From NCBI GenBank assembly GCA_008729055.1, contig SDUX01000004.1, forward strand, positions 2,916,172-2,980,171: a stretch of 64,000 nt of DNA. Direction: 5' to 3'. The stretch's first letter is position 1. Each line of letters starts with the position of its first letter. This document shows positions 9,711 to 21,897 of this stretch, one piece after another. The notes beneath the pieces are model-generated. The model saw nothing but the letters and a program-made list of their open reading frames with translations. It had not been told where the DNA came from and searched no databases. Made by a program: the position numbers and the translations under genes. The DNA is from Pyropia haitanensis. Its lineage: Eukaryota; Rhodophyta; Bangiophyceae; Bangiales; Bangiaceae.

Positions 9711-11429
9711 GGCGGCATTGGGTGGCGTCGGTGGCACAGCGCCGCCGTTGCGGCGGTCGCGGCGGTGGCGCTCGTGTGGGTGACCGCCGCGGTGACCGCG
9801 TCGGCGTGTGGCGGCGGCGGCGGCGGCGGCGGCAACCGCGGCTGGCGTGCGCTCGTCGCGGCCGCCGCGGCGTGGCGGCCGCTGCCCGGCGGGCGTCCGC
9901 CCGCCGCTCGCGGCGGGCCGAGCCCGGCCGTGGCGGCCGACCCGCTCGCGCCGCTCCACTGGCCGCCGACGCCCTACCGCGTCAGCGACTACCGGACGTC
10001 AACGTGCCCGCCACCCGCGGGCGGCGCCGCGGCGGACCTCCCCTTTCCCGCCCCGTGGCCGCCACGCCCCACCCCACCCGCCGCCAACGGCGGCGGCGGC
10101 AGCCCCGACCGGGCGGCACTCCCGGCGTGCCTCGCCGGCACCACCCTCCCCACCGTGCGGGTGCTGCACCCGCCGCTGGCCGCCACCCCCGACGCGGCGC
10201 CCGCCCTCCGCCGCTGCCTCGCCGCCGCCGCGGCGGCGTCGACGGTGGCCGTCCCCGGCTGGCCCGGCCGCACCGTCACCGCGCAGGGGATGAACGCGCT
10301 GTCTGCCCGCTTTGCCGCCGCCCTCCGCACCTACCCGTGGCTGGCGCGGCCGGGGGAGCGCGCGGACCTGACCCTCCTCCTCACCCCCGTGTCGGCCATC
10401 AAGCTGTGCGCACACGCGGGGGGGGTGCCGTGGCGCCAGGCGGGCGCCGCGCTCGCCGCGGCCGCCACCGCCCTGGCCGACTCCCTCGACGGCGCCGCGG
10501 GGGCGGCGCCGGGCGGCACACACGCGGTGCTGCTGGACGTGATGGAGTGGCGGCTGCCGCCGGCCAACGCGACGCAGCTCCTCCCCGCCCACACGCGCTA
10601 CGACCTGCCGCCACGGCTGCGGCGGCGGGCGGTGGCGGCGTCCAAGGAGCGGTTTGCGCCGCGGGGCTACCCGTCCGACGTGCTGCCGCTGCCAATGGTG
10701 TCGTCCGTGTCGCGGGCGGAGCGGCTGTGGGAGCTCCGCCCGCGCCGGCCAACGGTCGTGGCGTACGTGGGCACCCTCGACGACCGGCCGTACGGGGGGG
10801 CCAACTGCACGTACGACCCGGCGACGGGCGCGTGGGCGCCATTCTACTCGGGCGGCTGCCTCCGGTCGGTGCTGCGGGTGCAGCTGCGGGCGCACCTGGG
10901 CGCCGCCGCCGGCGGCACGCACCCGTCGCCGCAGGGCAGCGGTCTCGTGCGCGTGTCGGCGCTGGCCCGGCGGGAGGAGTCGTTCCACGCGGGCGACGCG
11001 GCGGCCCTGATGCTGTCTGCGCGCTACTGCCTGCAGCCGGCGGGCGACGGCATGAGCCGCCGCGGCCTCTTTGACTCGCTCCTGTGTGGCTGCGTGCCCG
11101 TCGTCTTTCGGCCGTCCATGGTCGTGCTGCCGTTTGAGGACGTGGTGCCGTACGCGGACTTTACGGTCACCCTCCACGAGGCCGACGTCCTCGCTGGGCG
11201 CGTCGACGTGGTCGCCGCGCTCGCCGCCATCCCCGACGCCGAGTACGAGCGACGCCTCGCGGCGCTCCGCCGCTGGGCGCCGCGGCTGGCGTATGGCCAC
11301 GACGCGGCCGACCGGTGGCGGCTGGACGACCCAGACGCGTTTACGCTGTCGATACTGGCACTCGCTCACGCCACGCCCGTCGGGTCGTTTACGCGCGACG
11401 ACCTGCACGACCTGTACAATGATGACTGA
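9485..11429 (+). CDS. Exostosin-type (GT47) glycosyltransferase, type II membrane protein
   Basis: The conserved part (about 9717-11429) starts with a basic residue pair followed by a single hydrophobic segment (SAAVAAVAAVALVWVTAAVTA), then a Pro/Ala/Gly stem and a lumenal catalytic domain. Exostosin/GT47 hallmarks are DVLPLP, a GGCLR-S-V-LR block, R-x-GLFDSLLCGCVPVVF (about 11058-11108) and PFEDVVPYADFTV. Such enzymes transfer sugars from nucleotide-sugar donors to glycans in the Golgi. The gene ends with a clear stop. The start is uncertain: the main frame has no ATG before the catalytic region. An ATG at 9485 opens a plausible N-terminus (MVLPPPAAAA) in another frame, joined to the main frame across the G-homopolymer at about 9562-9577; an ATG at 9643 is an alternative. 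The substrate cannot be told from sequence; a cell-wall or sulfated polysaccharide is a reasonable guess for a red alga. Confidence 0.8.
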
Positions 11430-13528
11430 AGTGGCGTGGGGTCGGTGGGAGGGGAGTGGTGGGACGGGGGTGGAGGCGCTGGGCGGATCGGCAGAGGTGG
11501 GTGGGAGTGGGAGCGTTAGGAATGGCGCACAAAATATTGAAGAGAGAAAAAAAGTGAGAAGCTCAACATGGATGTGGGCGAAACATCCTGCAGGACACGA
11601 GTGACCGCATATCATTGGACAACAGACGGCTCTACTCATTGACAGTGCCACAGGTGCGACACTGAGGTCAGCTTTCATTGGCCACACAACGGCGTGAGTG
11701 AGACAGATTGGGAAATATTTTGTGAATTTCTGATTCAACGTGAAGTGGAATGCAGACGCTGAGGCTCTCGCAGTTGGTCAGCAGGGGGGACAGGCGCCTG
11801 AGCACATCCTCCGCTCGGAGGGTAGGCACGCTGAAGGGGTCGCCGCCGCCAAGGGTTGAAAGGGAAGGGTGATTGTGGCTGGCCAGGGGGGCACCTACGA
11901 AGTCGGTACAAAGAAACCAACCTCGGGTCTGTCAAGGAATGAGATGGCAGCTGCTCTCATGAGAGCTGTCTGGTGGCAGCGCGCGACGGAAAAAAACGGT
12001 GCTAGCGAGCATGGGAGAGGGGGTGGTCGGGGAGAGAACGCAAGAAGGTCACTTCCAGCAACGACGCAGTCGGCGACTCTCCGCTGCAGCTGCTTGAGAT
12101 AAACATGCCTCTCCAATAGGCATCCATTCGACGTGTAAAGCTCTGCTAGCACTGCTACATCCTGCTCCTCGCGTCCGTCACAGCGGCACACTGCGCTCCG
12201 AAAGGAACTCCCAAGAGATACTGAAGAAGAGCAACACAACCTCCAACGAGAACCGCGCTACCCAGCGCGCGGCGGCACCCCCCTCCCGCAGCCCCGGCGA
12301 TCTCCTCGCTGGTCTCGCGCCGCAAACCGTCCTGACGGTTGCCCCGCCGTCCACCACTGCGACTACCAAAGCCACTTCTTCCGGCAAAGTTTCACATGTA
12401 GTCCACAAATCACCTTTTATTTCTACATAATTGAAACGTTAGGCATCCTCGAGCGGCTTTTTTTGGACGGCACCAACAAACAGAGTCCTGTTTACGAAAA
12501 AAAGTCTCGTGCACGTGCGCGGTACGTGAGCGACGCGAGTGGTACGTGAGCCACCGTCAGCGGTGCGGCACCTGGCCAGTGTCATCGCCTCGGGGCCCGC
12601 TCCGCGACCGCCGCGCGGGGCCCGCCGCCACCGACCGCGCTGCCGTGCCACGTCTGTGGCGCGGAGCGGGGCGGACGGATTTGCCGTTGTGGGCGTGAGG
12701 GCGGGGGGGGGCGGCCACAGCACGCCGAGTCGTGGCAGCTGCCCGGGGCGCAAGCGCGGCAGTCGTGTGGACGCGCGGGATTCGCCGCCGCCGCGCGACA
12801 GCACGCTCTCCACCGGGTGCCACGTCCCCCACCCCCCCCCCTTCCGCTGGAAGAGCTGCCCTGCTATCCTGTGCAGGTATGGGCAGGGGCGGTGCCCGTC
12901 GGGAGGTGTGGCCGGTCGTCAGAGCGGCGAATGGCAGCGGCGGCCGCGACGGCGGCCTCGGCGCGCCACAGCTGCAGCTCCCATACGGCGGGCGACTGCC
13001 ACCTTCTTTATTGGGGGGGACACGCACTCGACCGGCACGGAGGGGGGGTGACCGTCCAACCGCAATGGGCCAGGACGCCTCCATGCTGACCAGACCCGCA
13101 CGGCAGCACGGCCGGCTGCTTCCAACGGAGGGGGGGCGTCCCGGTTGCGGCCGCCGCCGCTCCCGAGCCACACCCCTGTCGGACGCGCAGTGCCTGTGCG
13201 TAGGGGGGGGGGCGGTCGGGTGACACTGGGAGCGTGGCCCACCCCTCGGCCGGCGCGGGCACCCACTATACATAGCGGGGGTGATCCCGCAGTGGCGGCC
13301 GTCGCGGGTGTGGCGGTCGACGCTCCCGGCGACCACCTCCTTCCCCACAGCCGCCGGCTGAGGGTCCACGCCAGGGGGAGGGGCGGCGGCCGTGGCACCC
13401 GGCCTCCACGGCCGCACTGACAGACGGCGGTACCTTCTCCTCTTCCCCCACCACCGAGGAAGCCCCCCTCCTGAGGCAGACGACACCTCTTCTTGCCGTC
13501 GCGCCTCACCCCCTGACCGTCGGGCGTC
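11430..13528. other. Intergenic region of lower GC content
   Basis: The stretch 11510-12500 is clearly less GC-rich than its surroundings and probably includes the 3' end of the glycosyltransferase transcript (AAATATTGAAGAG near 11533). From 12550 it returns to high GC. A TATA-like ACTATACATAG at about 13263-13273 lies some 260 bases before the next ATG and may belong to the promoter of the 13529 gene. No protein or RNA gene is recognisable. Confidence 0.45.
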
Positions 13529-15250
13529 ATGAGCCCGTTCCGCCGGTCCGCCACCGCCGCCGGCGGCTGCCAGGACAAGCTGGATGATACCCTCCCCGCC
13601 GGCTGTACCGCCGCGAGGCCGCCGCCGTCCGCGTCTGCTCCGCCCTACCCGCCCGCTGACGGCAAGCGGCGGCGGCCCAAGTCGCCGCCCGCGTGGTGGT
13701 CGCCGCAGCCGGCTGTGGCCGGGGGGGACCACTGCGCGGTCTACGCCGTCGGCCGCATCGCAGCAGAAGCGGCGCCGCGGCGGCAGCGGGGGGGGGGGCG
13801 CCCGCGGCGCCACCCGCGGGCGGGTGCGCCGGCGGGCAGCCCGAAAGGCGAGCAGCAGCCGGCGATCACCGAGGCCGCGGCGGGACAAGGGCGCCGCCGC
13901 CGCGACGGCCGCCGCGGCGCTGACGTGGGCGCGGCGCCGTGGGCGGCGCCAGTGGCGCCGCCACCGGCGGCGACCGTGGGCGGGTGGCCACCAACGCCGG
14001 CGGCGGCGACGGCGGCGACGACCGGCGGCGGCGGCGGCTGGGCAGCCGCCGCCGCCCGCACCGTCTCGGCCGCCACCGCCGCCGCCGCGGCCGACGCGGC
14101 GCCCGTCCCCCCGCGGGTGCCCATGCCGCCGCTAGCGCTGTCCGCCGCCGCCGTGCCGGCGTGGGCGTCCCCCCCGTGCGTTGCGTCGGCCATCCCCTTC
14201 CACGACTGCGCGTCGGCGTCGTCGCCGGTGCTGCGGCGGACGGTCACGCAGCGCGTGTCGCCGCCGCGGGGGGGCGCCGACACCGGCGGCAGCGACGGCG
14301 GCGGCGGCGGCGGCGGCAGCCGCGTGCACCGGCGCGCGACAGACGGCGTGGACGCACTAACCCGAACGGCCGCCGCCGACACCGGCCGCGACGCGCTGGC
14401 AGTGACCGGCATCCCCACTGCCGCCGACGCGGCTGACGCGGCCAGCCGCAGCCAGTACGGCCCGCCAGCCGCCGCCGCCGACGCTGACACGCCCGCCGCG
14501 CCCACCGTGCCGCGGTGGATGGTCGTGCGGCGGTCGGTGACGCCCTTCCCCACGCGGCCGCCACGGCGCGCCTTGGACGGCGACTACTCGCTGCCGTCTA
14601 TGCACGTGGCGCGCCGGCCGCGCGTCGCCACCGCTGACGTTGACTATGATGTCGACGCCGACGCCGATGACGACGCCGACGCCGACGCTGATGCCGATGC
14701 CGACGCTGACGCGGACGTCGCCGCCGACGCTGACGCGACCGCGACGGCCGCGGCGGTTGCGGTCGCCGCCGCGGCTGACGCCGACGCCGCGGTCGCGGCA
14801 GCTCGGTTGGCGACCGCGACCGCCGTGGCGGCCGCGGCGGCCGCGGCGGCCGAGGCCGACGCGGCCGCCATGGCGGCCCGCGAGGCTGTCCTCGATGCCA
14901 TGCTGTTTGCCGTGCCCGGCACGCCCGGCGCGCCCGAGCTCGTGGACGAGCCGTCGGACATGCCGCCACCGTCCGCACCGCTTCCGACATCCCCAACCGC
15001 CGCGGTGCCCGTGGACGGGTGGGGGGAGTGGGCGGCGGCGGCGCCACGGCCGGGCGCGGGTGCCGCCCATGGCGGGGGCGGCCACGCGGCTGGCCGCGAC
15101 GGCCGCGCCGCACCGGCAAAGGGGTTGCCGAGGGGGGGGGGGGGGCTCGACGGGCGCGTGCGGCTGCTGGCGCACCTGCGGTCGCTGCGGTGGCACCCGT
15201 GGGGGGGGGGGCGCGGCCGTGGCGCGGCGCGGCCAGTGCCGTCGGCCTAG
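13529..15250 (+). CDS. Low-complexity protein with Asp-Ala repeat, unknown function
   Basis: A true ATG opens 573 residues. I do not recognise a family. The protein begins MSPFRRSATAAGG and is rich in Ala, Pro, Gly and Arg, with a mixed-composition middle (VPRWMVVRRSVTPFPTRPPRRALDGDYSLPS). It then has an alternating Asp-Ala stretch at about 14640-14735 (DADADADAD), an Ala/Asp/Glu-rich helix-prone segment, and near the end LDGRVRLLAHLRSLRWHPW, which looks like a genuine helix. Immediately after this the frame passes G-runs (15130-15146 and 15200-15210). The real C-terminus may therefore lie in another frame, where a Cys/Arg/Ser-rich stretch continues to about 15600. The non-random peptide composition supports coding; the exact ends do not. 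Confidence 0.45.
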   Translation: MSPFRRSATAAGGCQDKLDDTLPAGCTAARPPPSASAPPYPPADGKRRRPKSPPAWWSPQPAVAGGDHCAVYAVGRIAAEAAPRRQRGGGRPRRHPRAGAPAGSPKGEQQPAITEAAAGQGRRRRDGRRGADVGAAPWAAPVAPPPAATVGGWPPTPAAATAATTGGGGGWAAAAARTVSAATAAAAADAAPVPPRVPMPPLALSAAAVPAWASPPCVASAIPFHDCASASSPVLRRTVTQRVSPPRGGADTGGSDGGGGGGGSRVHRRATDGVDALTRTAAADTGRDALAVTGIPTAADAADAASRSQYGPPAAAADADTPAAPTVPRWMVVRRSVTPFPTRPPRRALDGDYSLPSMHVARRPRVATADVDYDVDADADDDADADADADADADADVAADADATATAAAVAVAAAADADAAVAAARLATATAVAAAAAAAAEADAAAMAAREAVLDAMLFAVPGTPGAPELVDEPSDMPPPSAPLPTSPTAAVPVDGWGEWAAAAPRPGAGAAHGGGGHAAGRDGRAAPAKGLPRGGGGLDGRVRLLAHLRSLRWHPWGGGRGRGAARPVPSA

Positions 15251-17300
15251 GCGGCTCGCGTTACGCCGTCAACGCTGGGCAAAGGACGCGGCCGAGTGTC
15301 TGCTCTCCTACTGCCGCCGCGCGCGCCTGCAGCCGCGTCGCCGACTATCCTCCGCGTCGTCTCCCACGTGCACGCAGCCGCTGTCATCGCCGCCATACAT
15401 GGCCGCCGCTGCCGTGTCCCAGCTGGGGCAGCCGACTTGCCGCCAGCGTGCCAGACCCCCCAAGCCGACGCCCCGGTGTCTCCCCTCGTCAACGTGCAGC
15501 ACTGGCAGCCCAGGGCGCTGGGATAGACAAAGTTGGCGTCTGCGTTCGGGGGGAGAGTTGTGGGAACGCAACGGACGCGCCACGTCGGAAGGGGTGACGG
15601 AGGCAGGAGGTCTCGCAGTACGCCGGTGAGGGCGAAAAAAAACCTGCGGTCGAAACAGGCTGGCTACAGCGGAACAAAGAGTGCACGCGCCGGCAATGGG
15701 AAAGAGCCAAAGCGTTCGCTGGCAGACCACGCAGGACCCGCGAAACAGCATCAGCGGTCAGTACACCACTGAAGGGCACAGTCGAGCGGAAGAGGACGAT
15801 GGACAGGCGGCGCTCAGATAGTCTTTCTCGATAGAGGTCACTCACGGGGGGCGCCCGCAGGCACGCGCCGTCGGCACACTTGTGATACGGTATCCTCAGC
15901 GCGCGCAAGAGGGGGAAGGGACGGCGACAATGAGAGGGGAGAGCAAACAAGTAAGCGGTAGAGCGCTACACAGCCACAGGCGACACATACGGTTATTGGT
16001 CAGAACACCGGCGAGGGAGCGCTGCCAACATCAACGTCCAGCCTCGCCTGGACACCATCGGGCACACGGCTGACGCCAGCGGCTGTCGTAGGCGCGGAGG
16101 GGCTGCGACCAACTTTCTCGCGCATCGCGCACGGCACCCCAGCTACTGAAAAGTGTTCATGCACAGTTGTGGACTTGATGCCACTGGCTGGTGCATTCCA
16201 AGGAGGATGTGGCATGCCTGCCGGCCGTCCGACTCCACGCATGAACCTCCCGATCCACTCTTCGTTCAGGAAAGTGCGATGGATTGACAAAGAGAGAAAT
16301 CTCGACGGGCCTGAGGCGCCCCAATCATCAGGCGGAGGCGCGCCAGGGACTGCCGTCTGCGCCACTGCGGATCAACGATCTCACCAGCGTTGACCGGCGG
16401 GGGGCCCCTCGCCTGCGTCGCTCCCGGGGGGGGGGGGGGGGGGGGGGGACAGTCCCGCGGACCCCGGCGAGGTCACCTCGTGCCACGCAGAGTCGCAAGG
16501 CAGACACGCATTCCCGAAAACGTAGAAACAACCGGATCAACGGGCGTTCGCAAGGTCTTTCTTGTTGGAAATGAGACGGGTGGCGGCCCGCACGCCGCCC
16601 CACGCGGGTGCAAGACACTGTTCCAGAGCCGGATTGCACCCATTTCACGCTACACGCCCAGAGGCTTCTTTTGCAAGAGGAAACAGAAGGACCTGCGGCC
16701 GATCTGGTGCCATCTGTTGCGGCACAGGTCATTGCTGGAAGTGCTCTCTGTTCTCTGTCTCCCAGTCTCTCCTTTGCGCGAGCGGCCCCACCCTCGAGGC
16801 TCTCCGCAGCGCCAACCCCCACCCCATCGTGTCTGCCCGGATCTGTGTCATCACCGGCCTTTCCAGCCACCACAGCCGCTCATTGGTCCGGCGGTCGGCC
16901 CACGGGGGCGCCTACGCTCCCGGGTGCAAGGTGAGGGGTCTTCCTTTGGGTTTCTGGGCGGGGCCTCCGACAAGCAGTCGCCCCACTGTGCGGGCTTTGA
17001 AAGTGGCTCCTTTTTCCCACCCTCGTCGGACTCCTGGCACACCCCCCCTCCCCCCCCCACGAGCCGCCACGACTCGTCTGTCTGGGGGGGGACGATTTGT
17101 GGGCAAAAACATCGCGTGAAACGTCGCGGGGCCACACACCGTTTGCGTAGCGGGGCTGCCGCTGCGAGCTCGGCACCCCGCGCGGCGGAGCGGGGCGCGG
17201 GGGGTGTGGGCCCTTTTGCCTGCACGGGGGGGGTGGTGACTCTGAGGGCACACGCACGCGTCTGTGCCCCGCGCGACACAAGCGCCACGCTGAGTGGGCA
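15251..17300. other. Intergenic or untranslated mixed-composition region
   Basis: Moderate-GC sequence with short open frames in both directions and no recognisable family. It may carry the 3' part of the 13529 gene. A G-run lies at about 16425-16448 and a C-run at about 17050-17058. No RNA gene was recognised. Confidence 0.4.
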
Positions 17301-19268
17301 GCTGTTGGACTAGCGTTGGTTCCGACCCCCTCTGCTGGCGTCCTGTTGGCCTTCTTTTCCCCCCACCGTGTTGATGGGGTGCCCCCTCGTCGACCGTCGT
17401 CCCCGCGGGCGGGCCCCGACCCACCCCCCACGGGCCGGCAAACGTTGAACAGGCTTGCCGCCGCCGCCGGTGTCTGCGACGACCACGCCGCTCGGCGTGT
17501 AGGCGCGGCGCGGGTGGTCGTATCTGTTGTTCCTGTGTGGGTCTGGCCCATCCCACCCCCCTGCCGGCCTCCCCCTTCCACCCCTGCCTGGCTGGTGGCG
17601 GCCGCCGGTGGGCACCACCCCCCCCCCCCCCTTGCTGGTAAGAGCGGGGTGCTTGGTCGGCCAACCCCCCCCCCCCACCGCCTGCGCCTTCTTCCAAGTC
17701 GCGAGTGCGTGCATGCGCCATTCGCTGGCCCCCCCCCCCCCCCCCCCCACCTTGCGGCAGCGGCGTCCTCGAGTGCCCCGCGCGGGCGGCGGGTGGTCTG
17801 CGCACGGGGGCCGCAACGGGCTCGGACCGCGCTCCCGGCGCGGGGTCTTGGGCGGCCGCACGGCCCGCCAGGCGGGGGGCGCCGCCGCCGCCCGCCCCCA
17901 CCACCACCCCCCCGGTCGGTGCCGCCGGCCGGCGGCCGCCGCAGGCAGCAGTCGGACCGCCACCGCGCCGCCACGCTGCAGTGCTCCCTCGGCGGGATTT
18001 CGCCTCGACCCGCCAGGCGGCGGGCGCCGACGACCAACCCCCCCCCCTCCGCCGCGCCCCCACGCGCGGTCGGGCGGGCCTGTCCCCCCTCTTTGCACGC
18101 GCTCCTGCCCGCCGCAGCGGGCGTCGGGGGGCCCGCCGCGCGCGCACCCTCTTGTCTATTTTTTTTTTTTTTTCTCTTGACACCTCCCTCCGTCTCTTGA
18201 TCGTGTTTGCCGGTCACCGCCGCCGCCGCTGCCGCCGCGTGCGCCGCCCCGCAAGCGGCCGTCCGAGCCGGACCGCCCCCACAGACCCCGGCCGCTTGAT
18301 ATATCATATCCGGTCCTGCAGCCTACCCTGCCACCCCCCCCCCCCCCCCCCCACCACCACCTCCACACGTGAGGTTGAACCTCACATCGCCTCGTCCCGC
18401 CGCCCCCCCCCCCCCACACACCCCGCCCGCCACCCCCTCTGGCCAGTCGGCCAGCTGGCGCGGTGCCAACGACACCCGACCCCTCCTGACGGTGTGGACT
18501 GAAGGGGAGCGCCGGCGACCGCGGCGCCCGGTCGGCGGCCGTAGACAAAAACCCCTGCCGCCGCGCCGTTTGAGCGGCGGGGTGTCTGGCTGGCAGCCGC
18601 CGCCGCGGGTCCCCCCCGCCGCGGCCACCGCCGCCACGCCTCGCTTCCGCCGCCGCCGCCGGCCGACGGCCGCGACGCGCGCTGCGCGCGCGCGCTGCCA
18701 CCGGCGGTGCGCAAGGCGTGTGCACGCGGACGACACGGGCGGCGGGCGCGTCGCCGACCCGCTCTTCCCCCCCCCCCCCCCCCCTCCCCCCCCCCCCGCC
18801 TTTGCCTCCGCCCCCCCGACCGACCACTCCCTTCCTTTCGCTGCGGTTCAGTGCCCTCTGCGTGCCCCCTCACCCCCCCCCTCCCCCCCCCCCCCCCCCC
18901 CACCATCCGCCCACCTCTCTCCCGCTTTCCGCCACTCTCGCGCGGCTGACCGGCCGCCTCGCGCGCGCCGGTCGCCGCTCGTCGCCGGCTCGCGCGCTCC
19001 CCCTTCCCCCCCCCCCCCCCCCCCGGCCTGGCCGCCCGCACCCCGCTCACCACCCGCCGCCACCCGAGCGTGTGGCCTTGGGCGCGGCGTCACGGCCAAC
19101 CCCCCCCCCCCCCCCCCCCCCCCCCCTCCTGTTCCTTCCCGCGACGCCGCCGCGCCTCCCACTTCCTTGCTGCCGCTGCCGCTCCTCGCCCCCCCCACCC
19201 CCCCCCCCTCCCCCCGCTCTTGTGGAAGCGCCGTGGCAGTCGGCGGCGGCGGCGGCGGCGACGGCTGC

Positions 19269-19299
<31 letters not shown>

Positions 19300-20442
19300 G
19301 CGGCGGCAGCGGCGGCGGCGGCAGCGTGTGTGCGCGCGCGCGCGCGCGCGCGCGGGTGTCGTCCGCCCCGCCGCTGCGCGCTGTTGGGTCCGCCATCTTG
19401 GCTGTGCTGGTGGCACTGCCGCCGCCGCCGGCGCGGGGCCGACGCGGGGCGGCGTCTGCAGAGTGCGGGGGGGGGGGGGGGGGGTGGGGACGGCGCCCGC
19501 CGCCGCGCCGCGTCGGAGCTGCGTACCTGCGCGCGCCGCGTGTGGCGGCACGGCAAGGCGCGGCCGGCCGGCCGGCCGGCGGCGGGCGCGGCCAAGCCGC
19601 AGGCCGCGGCGTGGGGCGGCGCCCCTGGTGTCCTGCGCTCCCCCCCCCCTCCCCCCCTCCCTGTGGCCTTTGTGTCTCTCTTGCCGCCCCCCCCCCCCAC
19701 CCCCCCCCCCCCCCTCTCCCCCCCCGCCCTCCCCCCCGCTCCTGCGGGACCGCCGCCCTTGGCTGTGCGTGCATATCGCGGCGGGTGGGCCCGCCCCCGC
19801 GCCGCGGGTGCGCCGCCGGCCGGCGCGGCGGCGGCCAGCGCGGCGGCGGCGGCCAGGCCGCGCCGCCCGCGGCGGCGCGGCGCGGCCCGCCGGCGGCCGC
19901 GCCTGCCGTTGCGGCGGGGCTGGTGGCGGCGGCAGCGCCCTCCCCCCCCCCCCCCCCCCACCCCCCCCGGCGGCTTGCGCTGGCTGCGCGCGCTGGCCTT
20001 CCCCCCCCCCCCCCCCCCCCCCCCCGCCGCGCAGCCCCCCTCTGCACCCGCCGCCCGCGTCGCTGCGTGACTGCCGCTGCAGTGTCTCTCCCGCCGCTGC
20101 TCGTTGTGTAGGCGGCGGAGGGACGGGGGCGGGGGGGGGAGGGCAGCGCCGCTGCTGTCGCGGCCGGCCCCGCCGGGCCGCACACGCACACGCCGTCGGC
20201 GCTGCCGCCGCCGCCGCTGCCGCTGCGCGTTTTCCGCGACCGCGGCGCGGCCGCGGCGTGCCGGCCGCCCCGCGGCGACCGCGGCGACGCGGCGGACCAC
20301 GCAGCCGCCCCGCCGGCGGCGGCGCGTCGCCGAGCCGCCCTGCTTGGTGCGCGGCCGCCCCCCGCCGGCGCCCCGCCGCGACCGCCGCCGCCGCCGCCGC
20401 CGCCGTGACCGCCGTGACCGCCGCGACCGCCGCGACCGCTGC

Positions 20443-20490
<48 letters not shown>

Positions 20491-21687
20491 GCCCGCCGCC
20501 GCGCCCCCGCCGCCGCGCCCGCCGCCGCGCCCGCCGCCGCCACCGCCGTCGCGCCGCGCACGCTGCCGCGGCGCCCGACGCGCGCCGCGCCCGCCGCCGT
20601 CGTGCCGACCGCCGCGGCGGCCGCCGCCGTCTCTCCGCGCCCCTGCCGTTGCGCCCGCCCGCCCGCCCGCCCGCCCCCCCGCCCGCCCCACCCGCCCGCC
20701 CGCGCGCGTGCGTGCGGTCGTGTGCGCGGACGCGCGGGCGCGCGCGGGTGGGGGAGTGGCGGTCCTGCCGCGGCCGCCGAGGCGGGGCTCGCCGCGGGCG
20801 GGGGGGCTGACCCGCGCGGCGGTGGGTGTTGTGTGGGTGGCGGTAGCCGTGGGCGGCACCGCGGCGGCCACTCGCGCGCGCCCCGCGTTACGCCGTCCCG
20901 CTTCCCGCAAGAGCCCCGCCGCGGGTGGGGGAGGGCGGGGGGAGAGGGCGGTCCATTTGTGTCATTTTGGCCTGCGCGTGCGCGGGTGGGGGTGGGGGGG
21001 GAGGGGAGGGAGGGGGGGGGGGGGGAGGGGGTGGACGCTGGGTGGGAGTGCGCCGCCGCGTCGGGGCAGGGGGGAGCGGCAGCGAGCACCCGGCGGCCGG
21101 CCGGCGGTGGACGCCCTCGCCGCGGCGCCGGCGGCCGCGCGTGGGGACCCCACTGGTAGGCGGCCGCTGCGCTGTGTCATTGGGGGCGGCGCGCCCGCCC
21201 GCCAGCGGCCGCCGGCGCACACGCCGAGCTCCCCGCGGGGGGGCGCCGCACGGAACGTGGCCCGCGGTGGCGGCGTGGGCATCGCGGCGCCATCACCCAC
21301 GGTGCGGGGCGCGGCGGACGCGCCCGCGGCGGCGGCGGCTGGTGTTGTGTGCGGGCATTGGCCCGCGGTGGGCGCTAGGCCGGCGGTGGTGAGGGGGGTG
21401 AGGAGGGGGGGGGGGGCGGCTGCCGGCAAAGGCGGCGTCCATCGCGCGGGGCGGGACGCCCGCGGCAGCGACCGGCTGTCGGTGGCTGCGGCCGGGAGCG
21501 CGGCTATATCGGCGGGCGGGCCCGCCCTACCGGTCCTACCGGCCGGCCGCAAGGCGCTCCGTACCGACGCGGCTTGTCTTTTTTTTTTTTTTTTTTTTTT
21601 GGTTTGGGTGGGTGGGTGGACGGCGGCGACGGTCGTGCCACCGCCGCTTGCGGTCTGTGTGCCCAGAGGCTGACCGCGGTGCACCCG
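17301..21687. repeat. Homopolymer-rich and GCC-repeat low-complexity tract
   Basis: The plus strand is full of C-homopolymers between 17.6 and 20.05 kb, including C-27 at 19100-19126, the longest in the window. GCC trinucleotide blocks fill 20380-20500, a CCCG tetranucleotide run 20650-20680, and G-runs appear from about 20930 onward. At 18160-18175 there is a T-run and at 21576-21600 a longer T-run just before the bZIP gene. Long frames are open in several phases but their peptides are only Pro, Ala, Arg or Gly runs, so no coding sequence is claimed. A minus-strand ATG at 18307 next to a TATATCATATC sequence is the only hint of a start. Confidence 0.55.
19325..19354. repeat. Alternating CG/TG dinucleotide tract
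   Basis: About 30 bases of strict pyrimidine-purine alternation (CGTGTGTG then CG repeats) follow a GGC-repeat block. Such alternation is the classic Z-DNA-prone pattern; no functional claim is made. Confidence 0.7.
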
Positions 21688-21839
21688 ATGGACGGACGCT
21701 TGGGCGGCCGGCCGCCGCCGCTGGTCGGCGGGATGGTCGACACGGGGCGGGATGCGTATGGGCGTCCGCTCCGGTCTGTGGCGGGCGGCCGTGTCGGTGG
21801 CGGCGGCTTTACGGCCAGCGGCTACCCGGTGTCGTACGC

Positions 21840-21897
<58 letters not shown>

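Noticed and set aside
11430..12500. tRNA, rRNA or snRNA gene in the low-GC spacer
   Set aside because: No cloverleaf with a GGTTCGA-type T-loop, no rRNA core motif and no snRNA signature was found by eye; a covariance-model scan would be decisive.
19070..21673. Plus-strand open frame of 867 codons
   Set aside because: It is made of Pro, Ala, Arg and Gly runs from C-homopolymers and GCC repeats, is also open in other frames on both strands, and shows no domain.
21574..21687. N-terminal extension of the bZIP protein through the T-run
   Set aside because: It starts with TTG and would encode a run of phenylalanines from a homopolymer; ATG 21688 is better.
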